This document shows positions 1 through 10,393 of a stretch of DNA of 64,000 nucleotides, in pieces; the stretch's first letter is position 1; the number at the start of each line of letters is the position of its first letter. The DNA lies in NCBI GenBank assembly GCA_019137255.1, contig WPDH01000236.1:50987-114986 (forward strand), in the 5' to 3' direction. Position numbers and translations under genes: made by a program. A model generated the notes under the pieces. It saw nothing but the letters and a program-made list of their open reading frames with translations, was not told the DNA's origin and ran no database searches. The stretch comes from Corinectria fuckeliana (lineage: Eukaryota; Ascomycota; Sordariomycetes; Hypocreales; Nectriaceae).

Positions 1-290
1 GTGAGGAGTACAAGACAAGGTCTCAGCCCTAATGTCATCATGGAATGTGCTGGTCGAGCACTCAGTTTCGAACCTCAACCCGAGTGAGGAGTACAAGACA
101 AGTGTCCTGAGCGGTCTCAGCCCTCAAGTTTGCCTTCACCATATCGCAAATGATGTCCACGTTTCCCTCATCCACGACGCAGACCGTCAGCAACTACCCA
201 GGAAGCAATTAGCATTTAGGCTAGCTTAGCACTAAGCATCAGCGCAGTACGCATTACCTTTTGCTGCAACTGGAAATGCAATAGCTATTG
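1..290 (+). repeat. Fragment of the RING-gene exon repeat plus shared tail
   Basis: Two partial, head-to-tail copies of the same coding segment that forms the array at 39750-40560 (encoding words such as SNLNPSEEYKTSVLSGLSP and VIMECAGRALS). Bases 213-284 then match 41050-41119 (the stretch around CTTAGCAC...GCATTAC...GGAAATGCAATAG). Both pieces occur in the same order at 40-41 kb, so this is a shortened duplicate of that locus, cut by the window start. No intact reading frame. Confidence 0.8.
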
Positions 291-1020
291 TGGAACATGG
301 GGAGGGAGGGCCCACTCATGCTCATCATAAGCATGAATCTCACCATGAGGTGCGGAAGACGGTACTGGGGATCCCTCGGCCGAAATTTCAAGGAGAACCC
401 GCAGCTTGGGTCTTTGTAGGTGTTGGTGGGTGACCACCTATTTATTATAGGAGATATGACCTGCCCAAGAGCAAGGTGCCTTGACTTTTGGTGTAGCGGT
501 CATTGATAGTAGGAGCTCTAAGGCAGTGATGGAATCCTGGAGTATGTCTTGATATGAGAAATGGGCATTCCTTCAAGCAGATGTTCCTCCTTTCTGGGTA
601 GCATGGGGCAATTCGCCTTCGGGTTTGTATCTATGTTAATGACATGTTGGTCTACACATCGTCGCACGCCCATTGCTTGTTGTGACGCAGAAAACCACTG
701 TACTAAACAGGGCAAAATTGTAAGGACCCTTACATTAGGTACCCAAGTTAAGCCAGCTTATTTGACCGCGACACTTGTCAAGTTCTGCCAGGCCTTATCG
801 TCGCGAGGGCAACAATCACGCTGTGATGACTGAGGATAAGAGAGCCGAGATTGAGCCGACAAGAGGGAGCACGACACACGTGATTCCGAGCATGATCAGC
901 CAATCAACGCTATTACACACATTACATAAGCCTTCTGCGTCACGAACAGTGCACTCGCGCACCTTCAATCGCAACACAATACCTGCCGCCGCCGCCGCCG
1001 CCGCCGGCCGTCAATGCTAA
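291..1020. other. Intergenic stretch with a repeat copy and a (GCC)7 microsatellite
   Basis: No gene can be supported. Bases 411-500 (around GTTGGTGGGTGACCACC and GACCTGCCCA) match 6175-6256. A perfect (GCC)7 run lies at 985-1005. Confidence 0.6.
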
Positions 1021-1027
1021 GATGTCA

Positions 1028-1352
1028 ATTGCATACAAATACTGTAGTCCGAGGAATGGGCGGAGGACGAGGTAGGGGTGCGTTTATCGGGCAGTCGTCT
1101 GGGCCCTTTCTGCATATTAGCCATAGCGGCTACAGCACGCTAATTACAGTAGTTACAGTGGGCATAACGCGCTAGCTGCTACAGCAGTCACAGCGTGCTA
1201 TAGCGGTTGCAGCGCGTTAACAATAGCAGCTACAGCGCGTTAATGACAGTAGCTACAGCGCGTTTGCAGCCGCTGCAGATCAATAGTCGAGCCAGGTAGA
1301 ATGTGATGCATTTCGCTCAATTGACGGAAATGCGTTTTTTTGGGCTCTTGGG
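1028..1352 (-). repeat. Dispersed GCTACAGCGCGTTA-type repeat, copy 1
   Basis: An element of about 320 bp whose middle is an irregular run of units like GCTACAGCGCGTTA. One end carries TTTCGCTCAATTGACGGAAA followed by ATGCG and T-rich sequence; the other carries GGGCGGAGGACGAGG near a terminal ACAAATACTGTAG. Related copies lie in opposite orientation at 14440-14740 and 22829-23105, and a decayed copy in this orientation at 52194-52380. No coding capacity seen. It could be a non-autonomous transposable element, but clear terminal inverted repeats were not found. Confidence 0.75.
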
Positions 1353-1772
1353 CGCGTTGTGTGCTGTGTGCTGTGTCCTGTGATGTGTTTATTGCATTCT
1401 CTTCAGCGCAGCAGGGAGGAAAACGGGGAAAAGGTCACGTTTGTTGTGCACCTAGCAAGACTCCTCAAGAACAGGGGCATGAATCATTGAGGAAGAAGAT
1501 CATCAACCGCATCGTCCAGCCTGCCTGTGTTGGAGGGAGATAGGTTCAAGCATTTTACTGGAGTTACGTTTTGCGAGGCCGTTCAAGTGCTGAAGCTTGT
1601 TCGGGTGCCGGAGCTGCCTGAGGCGTCTTTGTACGGGGGAAATGGCTGTCAGGTTTCCCAGAATGACTGATTGTCTAAATAAGAGACCTCTCTGACTGTA
1701 GTGTCGATTATTCGCTTACATCTATTCTGTAATTAGAACTGGTCCAACTGCTATTCAGTCCATCCATTTTTG
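1353..1772. other. Intergenic, nothing recognised
   Basis: Contains a short TGTGCTG-rich simple repeat (about 1355-1385). No supported gene. Confidence 0.5.
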
Positions 1773-2663
1773 TCATGCTGCCTCAAGCAGACCCTCCTTC
1801 CGGAGATATGCGCGACGGTCTCGATAGAGTCGCGCTAGCCACGAGATGCCGTTCCACATCGAGTGTCTGGTATAATCCAGCGGCTTGTCAAACGACGTCA
1901 TCTCCAAATCCACGCTTATTATCTTGTCCTCCACGAGCAGAAAGTTTCCAAGCTGGGGATCCTCGTGAGTCACGCCAAAACTCTAAGGGCGCGGTAGCAC
2001 TCCTGGAGCAACCGTGACAGATCTTCGAGATCCAGCGTCGCGCCCGCCGGCTCGGCCAGAGATACGCCACCAGCATCCTGGATGATGATTGCCCTTGCGC
2101 CGTTGAACCGAACCTCACCGTGGTAAGCGGGGACCACTACACCTTGGAGAGGTTTGAGCCGCTTATACGCTTGGATTTCTACCGCCATGAGTTCCTCGGC
2201 ATCCCCATATTCTTCGTCCTTTGCTTCTCTCTCCCGCTTGAGAATAATGTTGGTGGGTAGGAACCACTCAGGGAAGACGGATTTGATGCAGGACTGGGCC
2301 CAACGGGGAACAAAGCCGGCCACGAAGCCGATGATGCGCTGCACCGGCAACTGATGTATACGCAAGCGCCACACATTTGGGTGAGCGGGATCAACACGTC
2401 TACCAGTAGCAGATATGAGGCGAGTGCGAAATCGAAAGCGCTAGTTTCAAGAAAATAAGACCAACGTGTATATGCAAGGGGGGGGTTTCGTATTGAATTA
2501 CTACTGTATCTAGTGGCGACGCGGGGCCTGGTGTACCGGCCGTCGGTAAGCGGTAGCGCTCTGGCTCACCTGGTATCTTGTACTTGGGCAGTTGAACGCC
2601 TTCAGTCTGTTGAGGCGGGGGCGGGGGCGGGGGCTCGTCGGCGATGAAGCTGTAGTCATCCAT
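1773..2663 (-). pseudogene. Frameshifted phosphotransferase-like (APH/protein-kinase-like) gene
   Basis: Start ATG at 2663 opens a proline-rich N-terminus (EPPPPPPPQQ); an intron probably lies around 2400-2460 because the frame changes there before VDPAHPNVWRLRIHQLPV. The C-terminal part reads as a small-molecule or protein kinase-like fold: an ATP-lobe-like stretch (AVEIQAYKRL), then THEDPQLGNFLLV, the HxD...N catalytic-loop pattern of aminoglycoside-phosphotransferase-like kinases, then VDLE as the metal-binding Asp. The frame breaks at about 1972: ALRVLA runs into a TGA, while one base off it continues as VTHEDPQ, so one base appears missing. Everything else looks well preserved, so this is either a young pseudogene or a sequencing error. 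The substrate is unknown. Confidence 0.6.
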
Positions 2664-2669
2664 GTTTAA

Positions 2670-2745
2670 GGAGGTTGGAGCAGAGACTGACAATGATGCT
2701 GTCCGAGGGAAATTCGACGGATGATTAATCAATGACCTTGGCCAC
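2670..2745. repeat. Promoter-proximal repeat shared with 6092-6165
   Basis: GGTTGGAGCAGAGAC...GATGATTAATCAATGACC here resembles GGTTGGAGCAGAGAC...GATGATTGATCAATGGCC at 6092-6165. It sits immediately upstream of the kinase-like gene start (2663), so the second copy may mark a lost duplicate of that promoter. Confidence 0.65.
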
Positions 2746-2763
2746 ACTAGTACATTTTCATCA

Positions 2764-3326
2764 TGTGCTCCTACGGCTATACCTCGGTACTCAACCCAGT
2801 GGCTGACTACCCATAGAAGTACAGTTAAAATGACATACTACTTTACAAAGGAGGGTGGGTTCCTTTATTGAGGTGTGCTGATCTTGAACGCCTTATGGGG
2901 TCAACGTTTCCCGCTTCGAAAACGGTCAGGATGCTGTTCATTGGCGCCATTGAGTCTTTGGGATCTTGCATGAGGAAAGATGGTGGGGCGCCCGACGGCC
3001 TGTCATCCATGACGACTGTTGAAGATACGCGTAAACCATATTCATCGGTCATAATTAGGGGAAGTTTCGCCTCGGAAGGTAACGAGCAAGCCTCACTTCG
3101 TCTGGTGGCATGACTGGCTGTTGAAGGGAAGTCATGGTATCATGAACCGCCGGGAGGGGGGTCTCCAGCCCCGCTATCCAGGCTGAGTTCGTTTAGAAGA
3201 CTAAGCCGTGTACGGTGGAGCCAATGGAATGGGCGGGCGTGGCGGGTGGAGTCGGAGGAAGAACGGATATTTCATAGCGTCGCCTCTCCGCTTCTCCACT
3301 GATCAACTCCGCCACAACACCACAAC
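2764..3326. other. Upstream region of the Zn2Cys6 regulator
   Basis: Divergent intergenic space between the kinase-like gene and the regulator. Short frames exist on both strands (2843-3052 minus, 2868-3113 plus) but neither resembles a known protein. No clear TATA box. Confidence 0.4.
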
Positions 3327-5866
3327 ATGGACGACAACAGCGCGCGCACCAGCCAGCTTCGCCCAGCCTGCGCCGAGTGCCATCGCAGGAAGCAGAAAGT
3401 GCGTCACACCTTGGGCTCCTCACGCACTGCAGGTTGATGCCTCAGTGCCGTTGGACCCTTCGCCGCTCACCCAGCCCTGTAGTCCAGCCGCTCACCGCCC
3501 GCAGTGCAACCGCGAATGGCCTTGCAACCAATGTCAGAAACGCAAGGTCGCCGACAAATGCCGCTTCATCCTGCCCAACCCGGCCACCTCGGTGTCGGAA
3601 TCGTCCACCCCGGGCAGCCACAAGAAGCGTTCGCTCGATGACGACGATGTTGGCGAATTTGAAGTCTCCGAGCCGGAAGAGGGCGACGGCGACGGCGCCA
3701 GCGACGGCGACAGCGACCCAGGCTTGGAGGATATGGGATACATTGCTGGCCCCCTGTTTGAGTCTCTCAACATCGGTACCAAGGTAGGTTACGAAGCCGT
3801 GATGATTGCCTTGGAAGCCTACTGACTCATTCTTAGAAGGAAAAGAAACATTTGGCTGATCTGACCTGGGTTCACCCTGACACTTGTCCGCAGCTTGGGC
3901 ATGCCCTCAGCGTCCTTCCTTCTCGCCCCAAAATGGGTGAGTGGGATTCGTCATGGAAATTGCGCGTGTAGACTGACACATTCACTCAGATACCCTTATC
4001 CGGAGCTTCCTCGACAACGCCAACTACCATTACTACATCGTCTATCCGCCCATCTTCCTGCACGAGTATCAGACATGGTGGAATCGAAGGTCCAACAATC
4101 AACAACTCTCGCTCCAATGGACCATACTCTTGGTCATGGTCTGCGCTTGTGCCACGCAGCATCTCGATGTCGACGCGGAAGCCATCTTCGAGGTTGACCC
4201 GGTTGAGACTGCGGATAAACTAAGCAAGGAGTATCACAAAACTGGTACAGATCTCGGCAGGTTGATCCCCACTGGTCATTGCCACATTCTCAACATTCAA
4301 TGGATGCTTCACTCCATCTATTGGTACAAAGCTGAAGCGAGGTTCGTCGAAGCTTGGCACGTTTTGGGGGCTGCTATTCGGGAAGCCTACGAGCTAGGTA
4401 AGAGACCTTCATTCTGCTATGTTTCGTTTTCTAACACTGTAACCCAAGGCCTCCACAGACCTGCAATTGCAGAGGGTCTGTCCGAGCTCGAGCGCGAGAA
4501 ACGCCGCAGAGTGTGGTGTATTCTGAGTTGCTGGGACTGGTGAGTCCTGCCAATCTTATTCTTGCTGCTGAGGAAGTACTGACGGAATCCTAGGCAATTC
4601 GCTTCTGGCCTTGGCCGACCGACAATCATTGATCACACAGATGTCAATGTGGAGCCCGTAAATCTTGCTTTGGACGACACCTCGCCTTCGCCACTGCTGC
4701 ACTTGAAACTGCAATCAGAAGTCGTCACTCAACTTGCAGCGCGATGGTCTACGCCTAAAAATATCAAGTCACCCAGCGAAGTTCAAGAGTATAAGCATAT
4801 ACTTGAAGAATGGTTACACTCTTTCCCTGCAGTATTCGATGTCGACAAACCGGATACGTCCAAGGACCACGAGCTCTCATGGATCGTCTATCATCGATTC
4901 TACCTCCATACAATGGCATATCTCATGATTGTCAATCCGATGCGAACATACATGGCTCAAACGTATACCAAATTATCTGCAAGGGATGTATTGGAAGTTC
5001 GAGCAGACTCCATATATTATTCTTTGAGAAATATGGACACTACCATGCGATGGGCTGAGCAAGTTTCACACCGAAACGCTAGGTTTCACTTCATCATCTT
5101 CTCTCTTTTTGACACGGCAGCCGTTCTTTCCACTGCAATTATCAAGGACGAAGACAATACCATCCCAAGGCGGGAAGAAATCATAGAATCAGTCTACAGC
5201 GCGGTCCGGTTGCTAAAGCGCCTCAAAGCAATATCAACAACCGCAAAAACGTCACATGATATTCTCGTCAAGATGGTACAGAGGATGCCACGGTGGCCAG
5301 CGTCTGCACGAGACTCCCGGAAAAGACAACGTGTGGCAGTAGCTTCTGAAGCCGCATCGATCAGCAACCAGAGCACCGAGAGCTTACCTCCTCCGTCATC
5401 CAGCGCTTCATATGCTCAAGCTGTCGAATCACAGTCAAGTTCGCCAAGCAACTGGGCGAGCGACGAGAGTGTGCGAGGTGGGACAATTCCACGAAGCAAT
5501 TACCCTGACCACGATTACCATGACAACGCCACATATGTCCAAGACGCCTCTACACTCGCTGAAGGGTATTCGAAGTCTCAGGCATCCTTCTACAGTGGTC
5601 CTGTGCTGCCTGTGCTGCCTCAGGTGCCCGACCAAGTACCATCCCTAAGTGCCGGTATCCACGACACAGTCCAAGGCGGCGGCCTTGATACAATGGCGCA
5701 GCCTGATCCAAACATGGGCGGATTTGTACCGTATGCGGACTTCAAGGCGTCGTGGCTTGAACAGGACCAGAAGTTTGGACACATCACAGCTGCCGAGTTG
5801 GGCGACTTTTCTCAGCTGTGGGACTGGCGGAGTTTGAATTTGGATTTCATGATGAGCTCAACATAG
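3327..5866 (+). CDS. Zn(II)2Cys6 fungal transcription factor
   Basis: Six exons give an uninterrupted 721-residue protein: 3327-3398, 3505-3783, 3894-3936, 3990-4397, 4449-4539, 4594-5866; all introns are GT-AG and 51-110 bp. The first intron splits the zinc cluster between K24 and C25. The DNA-binding domain is CX2CX6CX5CX2CX8C (C15, C18, C25, C31, C34, C43), followed by an acidic D/E/G-rich linker (about residues 65-100). Around residues 268-320 lies the fungal-specific regulator domain signature: EREKRRRVWCILSCWDW, then SGLGRPTIID, as in the Fungal_trans family. The C-terminal 200 residues are Ser/Gln/Pro-rich, typical of an activation region. Expected to be a nuclear DNA-binding regulator; target genes cannot be told from the window. 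No frame break or RIP damage is visible, in contrast to the regulator relic downstream. The start was chosen because it directly precedes the zinc cluster in frame. Confidence 0.92.
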
Positions 5867-6090
5867 CCTTTGATTTTTAGTTGGGTAGTATAACCTGCCA
5901 GACATCATTCACGTTAACAACGACACTCGGATCTGAAGACGAAGTCTATATATATTTTGCGTCCAGGGGCCAGTAATAATAAAGTCCCCTGTTAGGGCAC
6001 AGGCCTGCTGAGCTAGAATCTTTTATTTCCGAAACTACATAATGCTAAAGGTGGAGGTGTGAGTAGTCGTTCGCATTCACGTTGGAGGTG
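5867..6090 (+). other. 3' flank of the regulator
   Basis: Untranslated or intergenic. AATAATAAAG at about 5973-5982, roughly 110 bp after the stop, could serve as a polyadenylation signal. Confidence 0.4.
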
Positions 6091-6091
6091 T

Positions 6092-6256
6092 TGGTTGGAG
6101 CAGAGACAGATGATGAAGCTGCTTAATGGATGCCCGACTGATGATTGATCAATGGCCCCCAGTGGAACGTCTAGGTATCTGTTGGTGGGTGACCACCTAT
6201 TATGGAAGATAAGACCTGCCCATGAGTAAGGTGCCTTACCTTTTGGTATGGCGGGA
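6092..6256. repeat. Composite of two dispersed repeat pieces
   Basis: Bases 6092-6165 match 2670-2745 and bases 6175-6256 match 411-500. The two pieces are adjacent here but 2.2 kb apart and in the other order on the left side of the regulator gene. Confidence 0.65.
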
Positions 6257-6285
6257 CAGTATCATGACGATGTGATGACCTAGGA

Positions 6286-6423
6286 GATAAGCCGGAAGTG
6301 ATAAGATAAGGATTGCTTATCAGATCTTATCAGACCCATTTCATGTTTGTCAGCTATTAGTCGTCAGCTCTTCAGTTCTCGACTGTTCACGTCCGCACCA
6401 CTCGGCTAGCTCTGCTCCTTATC
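6286..6423. promoter_or_regulatory. Cluster of six GATAAG sites
   Basis: GATAAG occurs at 6286, 6300 and 6305 on the plus strand and as CTTATC at 6316, 6326 and 6418, all within 180 bp upstream of the ATG at 6465. Fungal GATA factors (nitrogen regulators AreA/NIT2 and iron regulators) bind GATA sites, usually in pairs. The role is inferred from sequence only; the downstream gene is now dead. Confidence 0.5.
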
Positions 6424-6464
6424 ACATCTACAACAGTCCTGATGAACGAGAACCCAAGGCAAAC

Positions 6465-8266
6465 ATGGACCTCGAAGCCGAAATGGTAAGCAGAGATGCC
6501 GGTATCCACATCCCTAACTCCTTGTAGCTCATCATCACAGGCTGTTGGACGTGTCGCGAACACAAGGTCAAATGTGACGAGTATCGACCGGCATATCTGA
6601 ACTACAGTCGCCGCGCCATCGTCTGCGATTACAACCCACGTCCTCGAAAAAGGCCACGCCGCAAGCCCTGGGAACCATCAGCCTCGTCATAAAGGCCCCA
6701 GCCGCTCGCCATAGACCGTCACTCCGCGCAGCCGCCATCTCCGCCCTCGACTACATCTCTGGACGCTTCTTCCTCCGATGCGCTGGAGCTGGCACACGGC
6801 CTCAGCGCAGTCGGCTGGCCCTAGTCCTGAGCGCTTCTAGTGATGTCCTCCTGCGCCTGGGCGATCTCGGCGGGGCTCATACTGGCGAGATTCTGCCGGT
6901 TCTCCCGGTCGATTCGGTTCTTCTCGGCCGTCTTCAAAGTCGGCCTGCTGCTGAGAGGCATCTTGTGGTTGGGCCAGTGCGGGCTGCCTCGGCTGCCTTT
7001 GTCGAGCGGCGGGTGTCTCTCCGGCTCGAGACTGACCGGGAGGCTCTGTGCTACTACGTGCAGAACATGGTCCCGCGAATGATACCCAGGCCTCTCCGGT
7101 CGTCGTAGGGCTACGTGCTTCAGATGTGCAGCAAGCACAGTCTCTTGGCACATGTGCTACTCCCGTATTCCATCAGGGACATGACCACTGAGAACGATAC
7201 AGAGCTCACCGCGGTTGCTGTTGGCCATTACCAGGCGGCGCTCAGCATGCAGCTAGATCACGTTTCTAGCACTGTGGCTATTCATCCAGTATGAACAACA
7301 GTACGGCGACGATCCCGTCGTCTTGCAGAAGCATCTCAAAGGCGTCAAGAATGTTGCAGCTTCGCATGGATCCTCCATTCTGCCTCACAGCCTTAGAAGC
7401 GACTCGTCCTCTCTAGGCAACCCGCCCAACGATGCGGGCATTCCTTGGCACATGGACGATGCGAATGCAGCTCTGTTGGGGCGCGGGGGTGGCTTGCTGG
7501 ACATGCTGATTGACCAGCACCCGGGATCTCTGGATCGGATTGTCTAGAGCTCTACGAGTGCTGTTAAGGAGGCTTACCGTTCCCAGTACCCTCGAGGAGA
7601 AGCTCTGGATATCCCAGGTCCGGCCGCTGGAGATCCTTGACTCTCGGCTTGTACTTTTGAGACGAGCTCTTGCAAAGCCTCCCAGCGACGATCCCGCAAC
7701 CAAGACACAGGACCTGACGGCACTCGGCAAAGGTATCCGGGGGATTTGAGAAGTGCGCTTTACAATGCCAACATGAGAAGGCCGGAAGCTAATGAAGCTG
7801 CTAGGAACTCTTGCCCATCATTTCACTCGCATTGTCCTCACACTCCCCTGGAGGAACTACCGCTGCTAACCTGTGTATCCCGACAGCGCACTTTCACGCC
7901 ATCGTCTGTATCTACGAGAGACAGCTCCACCAGATAACACCCAGAGTCGCTGTTAGCCACACGCTGCATTGCTGTGCCAAGCTAGCAGAGTCGACCCGCC
8001 CGGAATACTCGTTGCGCATCGCCTGGCCCATGTTTATTGCCGCCATGGAGACAGAGGACTTGTCCCACCAAGCTTGGGTGCTTGAACGGTTCCGGGCCAT
8101 GCAGGGCTGTGGTGGGAATATACGCCGAGCCCGAGTCTTCATCGAGGAGCTGCTGGCAAAACAAAGGCATGCAGGGAGCAGAGTTGATTATATGACTTGG
8201 CTTACAGATGTCCATTTTCGAAGTTTGTTCGGTAGTAGGATCTTGATGCGGCGCAAGAAGCACTAG
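6465..8266 (+). pseudogene. Zn(II)2Cys6 regulator relic (Fungal_trans_2-like) with mutated zinc ligands
   Basis: ATG at 6465, a 42-bp intron (6486-6527), then GCWTCREHKVKCDE followed by RPAYLNYSRR and IVCDY. In a Zn2Cys6 cluster the two Tyr would be Cys 4 and 5; both codons (TAT at 6594, TAC at 6603) differ from Cys by one G-to-A transition. A TAA follows at about 6689. Downstream, frames shift repeatedly but retain a regulator-like tail: VRPLEILDSRLVLLRRAL around 7620 and, at 8015-8150, LRIAWPMFIAAMETEDLSHQ and WVLERFRAMQ, the pattern seen near the C-terminus of Fungal_trans_2 proteins. No continuous frame can be restored by splicing. Unrelated in detail to the intact regulator at 3327-5866. 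RIP-type mutation is the simplest explanation of the lost ligands. Confidence 0.75.
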
Positions 8267-8399
8267 GTCTACAGCCTGTTTAGTATCCATACCCGTTGCC
8301 TGGCCACTCTGATCACTTCCACTACCGCCTATGGCCAATTGGGTGTGGCGTTATGGAGCATTGTGAGAGTATCATGGGACGTTCAGCACACACGGTCTA

Positions 8400-8520
8400 G
8401 GTGCTACAACGGAGACTACGGACCAGATCACAGCGACGGCCACGGACCACAGATCACAGATCACAGGTCATAGACTAGATCACAGACTACTGCCCACAGA
8501 CCACGCATCAATAGAGGGTC
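8400..8520. repeat. Degenerate CAGATCACAGACCA-type short tandem repeat
   Basis: Irregular repetition of GATCACAG and ACAGACCAC words between about 8410 and 8510. No coding sense. Confidence 0.6.
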
Positions 8521-8541
8521 TACGACCATGATCCCAGGTCT

Positions 8542-8706
8542 GCATCGTACATCTAGTGCCCGACAGCCCGACGAATGCCTGGTTCCTGACCCCAGATGAG
8601 AAGTTGGCTGCGGTTGAGCGAGCCAAGGACAACAGGACGGCGGCCACAAACTGGGCGTCCAGGCCTTGCCAGGTGTGGGAAGCGTTGTGCGATGTCGAAC
8701 TTTGGC
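8542..8706 (+). pseudogene. Fragment of an MFS transporter (allantoate/anion symporter type)
   Basis: One open stretch reads HLVPDSPTNAWFLTPDEKLA followed by AVERAKDNRT and VWEALCDVELWLLA, ending in TGA at 8706. This matches the cytoplasmic loop before TM7 in fungal Dal5-like permeases, where PDSP..A.FL...EK...VER...N is characteristic. Neither the preceding six helices nor the following ones are intact here. A second fragment from a later part of the same family lies on the minus strand at 15662-15960. Confidence 0.6.
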
Positions 8707-9388
8707 TTCTTGCTTGAACATGCTTGGGTCGATGCTCGTGGGCTCTGGCCTGATCGCCGTACGTCACAATTCGAGCCTGGTGCCATGCTAGATGCCTCGT
8801 TGCTGATTTGTCGCCTAGTATCGCGATGCTGCTCTTACAAGATCGCAGGGGGGATGTCACGGTATCTGTCGACATGCTTGGATGTATCTCACGACAGCTT
8901 TTCCAGGTGACGAGAAAGACGGCTCCAGGTCTCGAACGGAGGGAAAGCTCAGCCGCACTCCCGGGAGGATCATCGAGGCTGTGCAGGGCGTCATCGGCAC
9001 TGAGGCGGAGAATCCACCAATAGCAGATGCAGTCTTGGGCAACCGGGCTCTTCTACCTCAGCCGGATGTCGTCGTCGGCACCACCAGAGCCTGGGTTTTC
9101 CCTTTCCATTTCCCGTGTACCAACAACGACCAAGCCGCCGGCGGTTGTCTGGGCCCCGACAGTGCGAGGACCTCGGCGGTCGAGAAATGTTTCAGGTGCT
9201 CCTGGAACTTGAACTCCTGGACGAGTTCGTTTACCTCGCCGGTGCTTGTGGTGTTGGCGGTGGAGGAACTTCAGCGGATGCTCGCCTTGGCGAAGCGTCA
9301 CAGTAGTGGTCTAAGAGGACTCCGCACTCCCTCTTCCCCTCCGCTTCAACAACACCTCGACCCTGTGCGCCACCATCTCTAGCACTCC
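8707..9388. other. No supported gene
   Basis: Long open frames occur by chance in GC-rich sequence on both strands (for example 8882-9382 plus) but none reads as a known protein and both strands look equally plausible. Confidence 0.4.
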
Positions 9389-9883
9389 CTATACCGCGAT
9401 ATTCAGCCATCTGTTCGACACCGCCACCACTACCAACGCACGTACATACGAGCCCGTGATCCCCCTCCGTGCCTCCCGAACGAGGAGCTCTGCGATGTCT
9501 GCTCCGGCAGCGGTACCCTCGCCCCGGACCACCGCGCCATGGCCGCCCCGGCCCCGTCCCATACCCGACACCCGCAGCGACAGGCTGGCGCGCCGGCATG
9601 TTCGGGTCGTGAACTGGGCGACGGGTTCCTTGAGGGGCTTGCAGACGAGGATGGCCTGGCCAGCCTCGCCGTTCTTGTTCCTCCCGTAGCGGCCGAACTG
9701 CTGCACCATGTCGATGATGCTGAAGGGCTCGCCGACTACCAGCACCACCGAGACCTCGGGGAAGTCGACGGCCGCGCCCAGGGAGCTAGTCGCGGCGATG
9801 ACTCTGTTCATGCTGCCGGGGCTTCTCCACCGACCAAAGTTGGTGGCTCGATCGGATTCGGACAGCCTCGAGTGGTATGGGAT
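9389..9883 (-). pseudogene. RecQ-like helicase relic, C-terminal half (motifs IV-VI)
   Basis: Read on the minus strand: YHSRLSESDRAT, then RVIAATSSLGAAVDFPEV, then SIIDMVQQFGRYGRNKNGEA. These correspond to superfamily 2 helicase motifs IV, V and VI (the RecQ-type QxxGRxGR arginine-finger region; the Ser/Gly of QESGRAGR is altered). The codons upstream are interrupted by a TAG and downstream the Cys-rich region of the family is not convincing. Such helicase fragments are common in fungal subtelomeres (telomere-linked helicases), which would fit the relic-rich setting; location near a chromosome end is inference. Confidence 0.65.
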
Positions 9884-10149
9884 CTAGTCGTTTTCCGAGG
9901 CAGCTCGCTCGTAGAGGGAGATGCTGTAAGGACGTCGTATTGCCGATGCCCTGCATGCTGCCCAGCGTGGAGATGACTCTCCGGCCGGCGTGGCTCAGGT
10001 GTGCGACGGCGAGGTCGCCGGGGAGCATGATGCAGGAAGACGAGGAGAAATCATACGACTCGTGGCAAAGGATGCTGTCAAGGCCTACGCTGTGGCCTTG
10101 AATGAAGCACAAGAAGCAGAAGGAAAAGAATGATCATGTTGAGGTCTTC

Positions 10150-10385
10150 ACCATGTTCAAGAGGAAGGGGGTGATAGCCCTCAGGGCGCTCGCCGACGAC
10201 TCCCAGCGACGCCTCGTCCGGTACGGCATCAACGCCGTCATATGGTCCGCCGATAACCCCCCGTCCATGCGCCCGTCCGTCATCTCCGTCCAGCCCGAGA
10301 GCCTGCCTAAGAAAAGCGTGGAGGACGTACGTCGCCATGCTTCAGGCCAAGCGCCCGATCGACCTCGTCAGCCAGAAATAGCCTC
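10150..10385 (+). pseudogene. Possible RecQ-like helicase relic, N-terminal part (motif Ia region)
   Basis: The plus strand reads VIALRALADDSQRRLVRYGI followed by NAVIWSADNPP and PSVISVQPESL. In fungal RecQ-like helicases this corresponds to the VVPLxALRxD...GI..V.W......P..VLVTPES stretch between motifs I and II. No Walker A or DExH box remains. It points opposite to the C-terminal half at 9389-9883, so the ancestral gene was inverted internally or the two pieces come from different copies. Confidence 0.45.
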
Positions 10386-10393
10386 AAGCTGCG

